The notes under the pieces were generated by a model, which had not been told where the DNA came from, made no database searches, and saw only the letters and a program-made list of their open reading frames with translations. The translations under genes and the position numbers were made by a program. Of a stretch of 64,000 nt of DNA, positions 60,088 to 64,000 are shown piece by piece. The DNA comes from Lysobacterales bacterium (lineage in GTDB: Bacteria; Pseudomonadota; Gammaproteobacteria; Xanthomonadales; Ahniellaceae), in NCBI GenBank assembly GCA_016182785.1, contig JACPFU010000010.1, forward strand, positions 1 to 64,000, in the 5' to 3' direction. Numbering within the stretch: the first letter of the stretch is position 1; every line of letters starts with the position of its first letter.

Positions 60088-60407
60088 TGCAAGGCTGGAC
60101 CCGCGTCTGCGCGCGTGACGAAATGGCCCCGGGCGAACACCGCGTGCTCGACGCCGGCGGCACCATGATCGCGGTGTTCAACATCGATGGTCACCACTAC
60201 GCGATCGAGGATGTCTGCACCCACGATGGCGGCGAACTCGCCGGCGGGCCGATCCACGGCTTCGAGGTCGAGTGTCCGCGCCACGGCGCCCGCTTCGATG
60301 TGCGCACCGGCGCGGTGTGCGCGCCGCCGGCCTACACGCCGACCGCGAGCTTCCCGGTGCGCATCGACGACGACGGCGTCTGGACCCGCGACGATCGCTG
60401 GGACTAG
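60087..60407 (+). CDS. Rieske-type [2Fe-2S] ferredoxin
   Basis: 106 residues; AAGGAG (60073-60078) precedes the ATG by eight bases. The Rieske ligands are in EDVCTHDGGELAGG and VECPRHGARFDVRTG, giving two Cys and two His. It resembles ferredoxin subunits of aromatic-ring dioxygenases, but no oxygenase gene is near. As the last gene of the suf operon it may carry electrons for cluster assembly; this is inference. Its stop is one base from the convergent hutD-like gene. Confidence 0.93.
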   Translation: MQGWTRVCARDEMAPGEHRVLDAGGTMIAVFNIDGHHYAIEDVCTHDGGELAGGPIHGFEVECPRHGARFDVRTGAVCAPPAYTPTASFPVRIDDDGVWTRDDRWD

Positions 60408-60408
60408 G

Positions 60409-60996
60409 TCAGCGCGGCAGCACCCGGATCAGCAGCGCCAGGCCAGCACCGTCCACGCGGGCGCTGATGCGGTCGCTCGCTTCCGGGCCCGCGAGCAGGG
60501 TGTCGCCCATCGACAGCGCGCTGCTTTGGCCCTGCACGTGGGCATGGCCATCGAGCACATGGAACACCAGCCACTGGCCGGCAGGCTGGTGCAGGATCAT
60601 CGAGCCCACCATCGGGCGCACCAGCAGTTCGGCGTCCAGTGCGGGATCACCGAGCATCAGGTTGAAATCCTCGCTCGATCCATCGAGCGGCACGCCCTCG
60701 ACGACATCGTCGCCGCTGAATGCGCAGAACTCGCCGACGCGTTCGAGCTGGCGTCCGGGCATGCCGTCGAAGCGCAGCTCGAGCGCGCCACCGCGCGCGA
60801 GCACCAGCCAGCGGCGAACGCCGGGGTATTTCGAGAACGCCGCCTGCGCGTCGATCACCGCGCGCGACAACCGGAAGCGGAAGCCGGCGCCGAGGTTCGA
60901 CGCCGGCTCGAACGCGATCTCGCGGGTGATGCCGAGCCCGTTCTTCCACGGCACCGCGGTCAGGTCGCGATAGCGGATGATGCGCAGCGCGTTCAC
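60409..60996 (-). CDS. HutD-family cupin-like protein
   Basis: 195 residues from GTG 60996, which overlaps the mgtE stop (GTGA). LRIIRYRDLTAVPWKNGLGITREIAFEP is the typical HutD start. Further on are FSKYPGVRRWLVLARGGALELRFDG and DFNLMLGDPALDAELLV, as in the family. HutD often accompanies histidine-degradation genes and may limit that pathway, but no hut gene is in the window. Cytosolic. Confidence 0.9.
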   Translation of the reverse strand: MNALRIIRYRDLTAVPWKNGLGITREIAFEPASNLGAGFRFRLSRAVIDAQAAFSKYPGVRRWLVLARGGALELRFDGMPGRQLERVGEFCAFSGDDVVEGVPLDGSSEDFNLMLGDPALDAELLVRPMVGSMILHQPAGQWLVFHVLDGHAHVQGQSSALSMGDTLLAGPEASDRISARVDGAGLALLIRVLPR

Positions 60997-62186
60997 AGCA
61001 GCAACCAGGTGGCGAGCCCGAGGAAGGTGCCCATGCTGACGATGTCGGTGGCGGTGGTCAGGAAGATGCCCGACGCCGTCGCCGGGTCGGCGCCGAGCCG
61101 CTTCAAACCGAGCGGGATGGCGGAGCCGGCGATGCCCGAGAGCACGCACGAGCAGGCCATCGCGACCACGCAGATCGCCGCCAGCACCAGCGCGTCCGGG
61201 TTGTGCTGGGCGCGTGCCATCAGGTACAGCGCGAAGCCGGCCACGAGACCGACGATCAGTCCGTTCCACCAGCCGAGCAACGCTTCCTTGGCGATCAGCC
61301 GGGCGCCCTGGCCCGGCCTCAGTTCACCGAGCGTCATGCCGCGCAGGGTCACCGCCAGCGCCTGCGAACCGCCGTTGCCGCACTGTCCGGCGAGCACCGG
61401 CAGGAACACCGCGAGCAGCACGATCTGGTCGATCGCCTCCTGGAAATAGCCGACCACGCCCGCTGCCAGGAACGCCGTCAGCAGGTTCAGCTGCAGCCAC
61501 GGGTGGCGGAATCGGAAGCTGCGCGTCCACGGAGTCGACAGGCGCTCTTCCTTCTCGACACCGACCATCGAACCGGCCTGCGCCGAGATCTCGAACGCCT
61601 GCTGCTCGAACAGCACCTGGCCACGCACCGATCCGACCAGGCGGTTTTCGGCGTCGCATACCGGGTAGGCGGGATAGTGCCGCGTCACCACTTCGCGCAT
61701 CGCGTCGACTAGCGCCATCTCCGGCCGCAGCGAGAACGGCTGCTTCACCATCACCGCGGCCAGCGACTGTTCGCGGCCGGCGAACAGCAGTTCGCGGAAG
61801 GCCACGACGCCGACCATGCGACCGTCGGATTCGGTCACGAACACATAGGTCACGAACGCCTTCCTCACCACTTCGCGCAACGCTTCGATCACTTGGCCGA
61901 CGGTGGTCTCGGGCCGGAACACCGCCAGCGGCCGCTCCATCAGCCGGCCCACGGTGCCTTCCTCGTAGTGGTGGTCGAGCAGCCATTGCTGCCCGGCGCC
62001 GAACGGCGTGGCCGCGGCGATGCGCTCGCGCCGTTCGGGCGGGAACTGGCTCAGGATCTCGACCGCGAAACCGGGGTGGATGGCGCCAAGCAAATCGGCG
62101 ATCGCCTGATCCGACTCGCCCCCCAACTGCACCACGGCGCTGCGGGTATCGGAGCTCAGCACCACATCGAGCAGATTGCGATCCAT
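60993..62186 (-). CDS. mgtE: MgtE-family magnesium transporter
   Basis: 397 residues from ATG 62186. An N-terminal helical domain (AIADLLGAIHPGFAVEILSQFPPERRERI) is followed by a pair of CBS domains (VGRLMERPLAVFRPETTVGQVIEALREV, VKQPFSLRPEMALVDAMREVV), then five membrane segments from about residue 230, with GQCGNGGSQALAVTLRGMTLGEL and GADPATASGIFLTTATDIVS lining the pore. The N-domain seems shorter than in Thermus MgtE (total about 450). It lets Mg2+ enter and closes when intracellular Mg2+ is high. Confidence 0.92.
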   Translation of the reverse strand: MDRNLLDVVLSSDTRSAVVQLGGESDQAIADLLGAIHPGFAVEILSQFPPERRERIAAATPFGAGQQWLLDHHYEEGTVGRLMERPLAVFRPETTVGQVIEALREVVRKAFVTYVFVTESDGRMVGVVAFRELLFAGREQSLAAVMVKQPFSLRPEMALVDAMREVVTRHYPAYPVCDAENRLVGSVRGQVLFEQQAFEISAQAGSMVGVEKEERLSTPWTRSFRFRHPWLQLNLLTAFLAAGVVGYFQEAIDQIVLLAVFLPVLAGQCGNGGSQALAVTLRGMTLGELRPGQGARLIAKEALLGWWNGLIVGLVAGFALYLMARAQHNPDALVLAAICVVAMACSCVLSGIAGSAIPLGLKRLGADPATASGIFLTTATDIVSMGTFLGLATWLLL

Positions 62187-62391
62187 GCCGAAAACCACAC
62201 TTCCGCAAACGGGATTGCGGCAATGTAGCGGCTGCCGCCGCGGCCCGCCATCGCGGCCGGGCTTGAGCCCCCGCCCCGAGCCTGCTACAAGCCCCGACTG
62301 ATTTTCAATTTGTTGCTGCAACGGACCCTCCGATGTCCCCGAAACCCGCCCCGCTGCCTTGCCGTCGCTCGTCGCGACCCGGGGAACACGC

Positions 62392-63609
62392 GTGACCGGC
62401 CCGCTCTCCGGCATCCGCGTGCTCGATCTCTCGCGCGTGCTCGCCGGGCCGTTCGCGACCCAGATCCTCGCCGACCTCGGCGCCGACGTGATCAAGATCG
62501 AGCGCAGCGGCGCCGGCGACGACACCCGCGAGTGGGGCCCGCCGTGGCTGGTCAACGACGAGGGCCAGACCACGCAGGAATCGGCCTACTACCTGTCTTG
62601 CAACCGCGGCAAGCGCTCGGTGGCGCTGGAGCTGACCGACCCGCGCGCGCAGTCGATCGTGCGCGCCCTGGTGCGCACCTCGGACGTGTTGATCGAGAAC
62701 TTCAAGCCGGGCACGCTCGGTCGCATGGGTCTCGACTACGAAGGCCTGGTGCAGACCTCGCCTGGGCTCGTCTATTGCTCGATCAGCGGTTTCGGCCAGG
62801 ACGGCCCGAACGCGGCCAAGGCCGGCTACGACGCGATGATCCAGGCGCAGGCCGGATTGATGGGCATCACCGGCGAACATGGCCGCGGCCCGGTCAAGGT
62901 CGGCGTCGCGGTGATCGACATGATCACCGGCCTGTATGCGGCCAACGCCATCCAGGCGGCCCTGATCCAGCGCCAGAACACCGGACGCGGCACCTGGATC
63001 GATACCGCGCTGTTCGATTCCGCCGTCGCCATCCTCGCCAACCAGGGCATGAACTACCTGATCGCCGGCGAGATTCCCGAGCGCCTCGGCAGCGCGCATC
63101 CGAACATCGTGCCCTACCAGTCGTTCCCGACGCTCGATGGCGACCTGTTCATCGCCGTCGGCAACGACATGCAGTTCCGCCGCTTCTGCGAGATTGCCTC
63201 GGCCGACTGGGCCGACGATGCGCGTTTCACCAGCAACAGCCTGCGCGTCGCCAACCGCCACCTGCTGGCGCCGCTGATCAGCGAACGCATGCGCACGCGC
63301 TCGAAGGCCGAATGGCGGCGCGCGCTCGACGATGCCGGCATCCCGTGCGGACCGGTGCAGGATCTCGAAGAGGTGTTCGCCGACCCGCAGGTCGAGGCAC
63401 GCGGCTTGCGCTTCGACCTGCCGCACACGCTGCACACGCACCTGCCGCAGATCGCGAACCCGCTGCGCTTCGACGGCCGCCTGCACCATTCCGACCGGGC
63501 GCCGCCGCTGCGCGGCGAGCACACCCACGAGGTGCTGCTCGAACTCGGCTACAACGAGTCCCTGATCGACGAACTGGCCGCAACCGGCGCCATCGAACTG
63601 GCGATGTGA
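62392..63609 (+). CDS. class III (CaiB/BaiF) CoA-transferase
   Basis: 405 residues from GTG 62392, which has GGGGA (62382-62386) upstream. The start TGPLSGIRVLDLSRVLAGPFATQILADLGADVIKIE is typical. The catalytic Asp is in GYDAMIQAQAG. The enzyme moves CoA between carboxylic acids, by a ternary-complex mechanism. The acid it uses cannot be named. It stands alone; the 205-base divergent region to mgtE holds no recognisable element. Confidence 0.93.
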   Translation: MTGPLSGIRVLDLSRVLAGPFATQILADLGADVIKIERSGAGDDTREWGPPWLVNDEGQTTQESAYYLSCNRGKRSVALELTDPRAQSIVRALVRTSDVLIENFKPGTLGRMGLDYEGLVQTSPGLVYCSISGFGQDGPNAAKAGYDAMIQAQAGLMGITGEHGRGPVKVGVAVIDMITGLYAANAIQAALIQRQNTGRGTWIDTALFDSAVAILANQGMNYLIAGEIPERLGSAHPNIVPYQSFPTLDGDLFIAVGNDMQFRRFCEIASADWADDARFTSNSLRVANRHLLAPLISERMRTRSKAEWRRALDDAGIPCGPVQDLEEVFADPQVEARGLRFDLPHTLHTHLPQIANPLRFDGRLHHSDRAPPLRGEHTHEVLLELGYNESLIDELAATGAIELAM

Positions 63610-63652
63610 AGCGCCGCGTCCCAGTTGCCGACGTGCTTGGCATAGAATCGGC

Positions 63653-63658
63653 GCAACG
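63653..63658 (+). promoter_or_regulatory. candidate -10 box (TAGAAT) before ampE
   Basis: GGCATAGAATCGGCGC, 14 bases before the ATG at 63672. A TTGCCG lies 22 bases upstream, too far for a standard spacer. Similar to the elements before groES and the genes at 32442 and 33867. Confidence 0.35.
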
Positions 63659-63671
63659 CAGGAAGCGCCCA

Positions 63672-64000
63672 TGGCCACCGCCCTACTCGCCGTTCTCGTC
63701 TCGATCATCCTGAGCCACAGCCTGCCCGAGCTCGGCCGGTTGCGTCATTACGGCTGGTTCGAGGCGTGGCTGCGCGGTGACTTCAATCCGTTCTCGGGCT
63801 CGTCGAGCTGGGCCGGTCGCTTCGGCGGCTGGTGGTCGATCGGCGTGCCGGTAGCGGCGCTGGCGCTGCTGCAATTCCTGCTCTGGGGCCAGGCCTACGG
63901 GTTTCCCTCGTTCCTGCTCGCCACCATCCTGTTGTTCTACTGCTGGGGTCCGCGCGACCTGGATGCCGACATCGGTGCGGTGACGCATGCCGCCGACCGC
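63672..64000 (+). CDS. ampE: AmpE-like regulatory membrane protein, C-terminus cut by window edge
   Basis: 109 residues visible; the frame runs off the right edge. AGGAAG (63661-63666) precedes the ATG. ALLAVLVSIILSHSLPELGRLRHYGWFEAWLRG and a second hydrophobic pair (VPVAALALLQFLLWG, FLLATILLFYCWGPRDLDADI) match the N-terminus of AmpE, an inner-membrane protein related to CobD/CbiB and linked to beta-lactamase regulation through AmpD. No ampD is visible in this window. Confidence 0.8.

Overview
The window is GC-rich, densely packed DNA of a Gram-negative bacterium, most likely a gammaproteobacterium of the Xanthomonadales (Lysobacterales). The clues are a CopL-like copper protein, a DUF3297 gene, an lptD-surA-pdxA-rsmA operon, REP-like palindromes starting TGTGGGAGCG, and many secreted proteins that end in F-x-DGF-E/D. 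Genus cannot be told from the sequence alone. No rRNA, tRNA, CRISPR array, insertion sequence or prophage is seen. No gap between genes exceeds 300 bases; the larger ones (213 at 3347-3559, 253 at 19162-19414, 232 at 23081-23312, 205 at 62187-62391) hold the regulatory elements listed or nothing recognisable.

Layout. 1-8.1 kb is an exported-protein region: a beta-helix protein cut by the window edge, a second beta-helix protein, a LamG-like protein, then a three-gene unit of pentaheme cytochrome, lipoprotein and a secreted protein of unknown function. 8.2-12.2 kb is a small copper module (CopL-like protein, c-type cytochrome, small exported protein, CopB-type P-type ATPase). 12.4-23.1 kb on the minus strand carries a double-module beta-helix protein, a membrane M28 peptidase, groES-groEL under a CIRCE operator, and a 1221-residue multidomain secreted protein. 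23.3-32.4 kb is a complete Wsp-type chemosensory operon (wspABCDEF) whose last gene is not the usual diguanylate cyclase WspR but a WspR-like receiver fused to a histidine kinase. 32.4-36.9 kb has two more secreted proteins, including an extracellular nuclease. 36.9-43.6 kb has DUF3297, a DsbD with two alpha domains, and a collagen-like protein with about 291 Gly-X-Y triplets plus a small exported partner. 43.7-52.2 kb is a long minus-strand run: lptD-surA-pdxA-rsmA, then WGR, SPOR, hemE, a SET methyltransferase and a small tyrosine-phosphatase-like protein. 52.3-60.4 kb has msrB and a suf iron-sulfur operon with two unrelated small genes inserted between sufB and sufC. 60.4-64 kb has hutD-mgtE, a class III CoA-transferase and the start of ampE.

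The most unusual signals: (1) eight signal-peptide proteins of unrelated architecture share a terminal or near-terminal F-x-DGF-E/D motif whose codons vary, so the peptide rather than the DNA is conserved; (2) the Wsp operon has an exchanged output protein and a CheB-like WspF with Glu in place of the phospho-accepting Asp; (3) a very acidic bacterial collagen; (4) two identical GTTCGC-N4-GCGAAC dyads spaced 43 bp apart in a divergent promoter.
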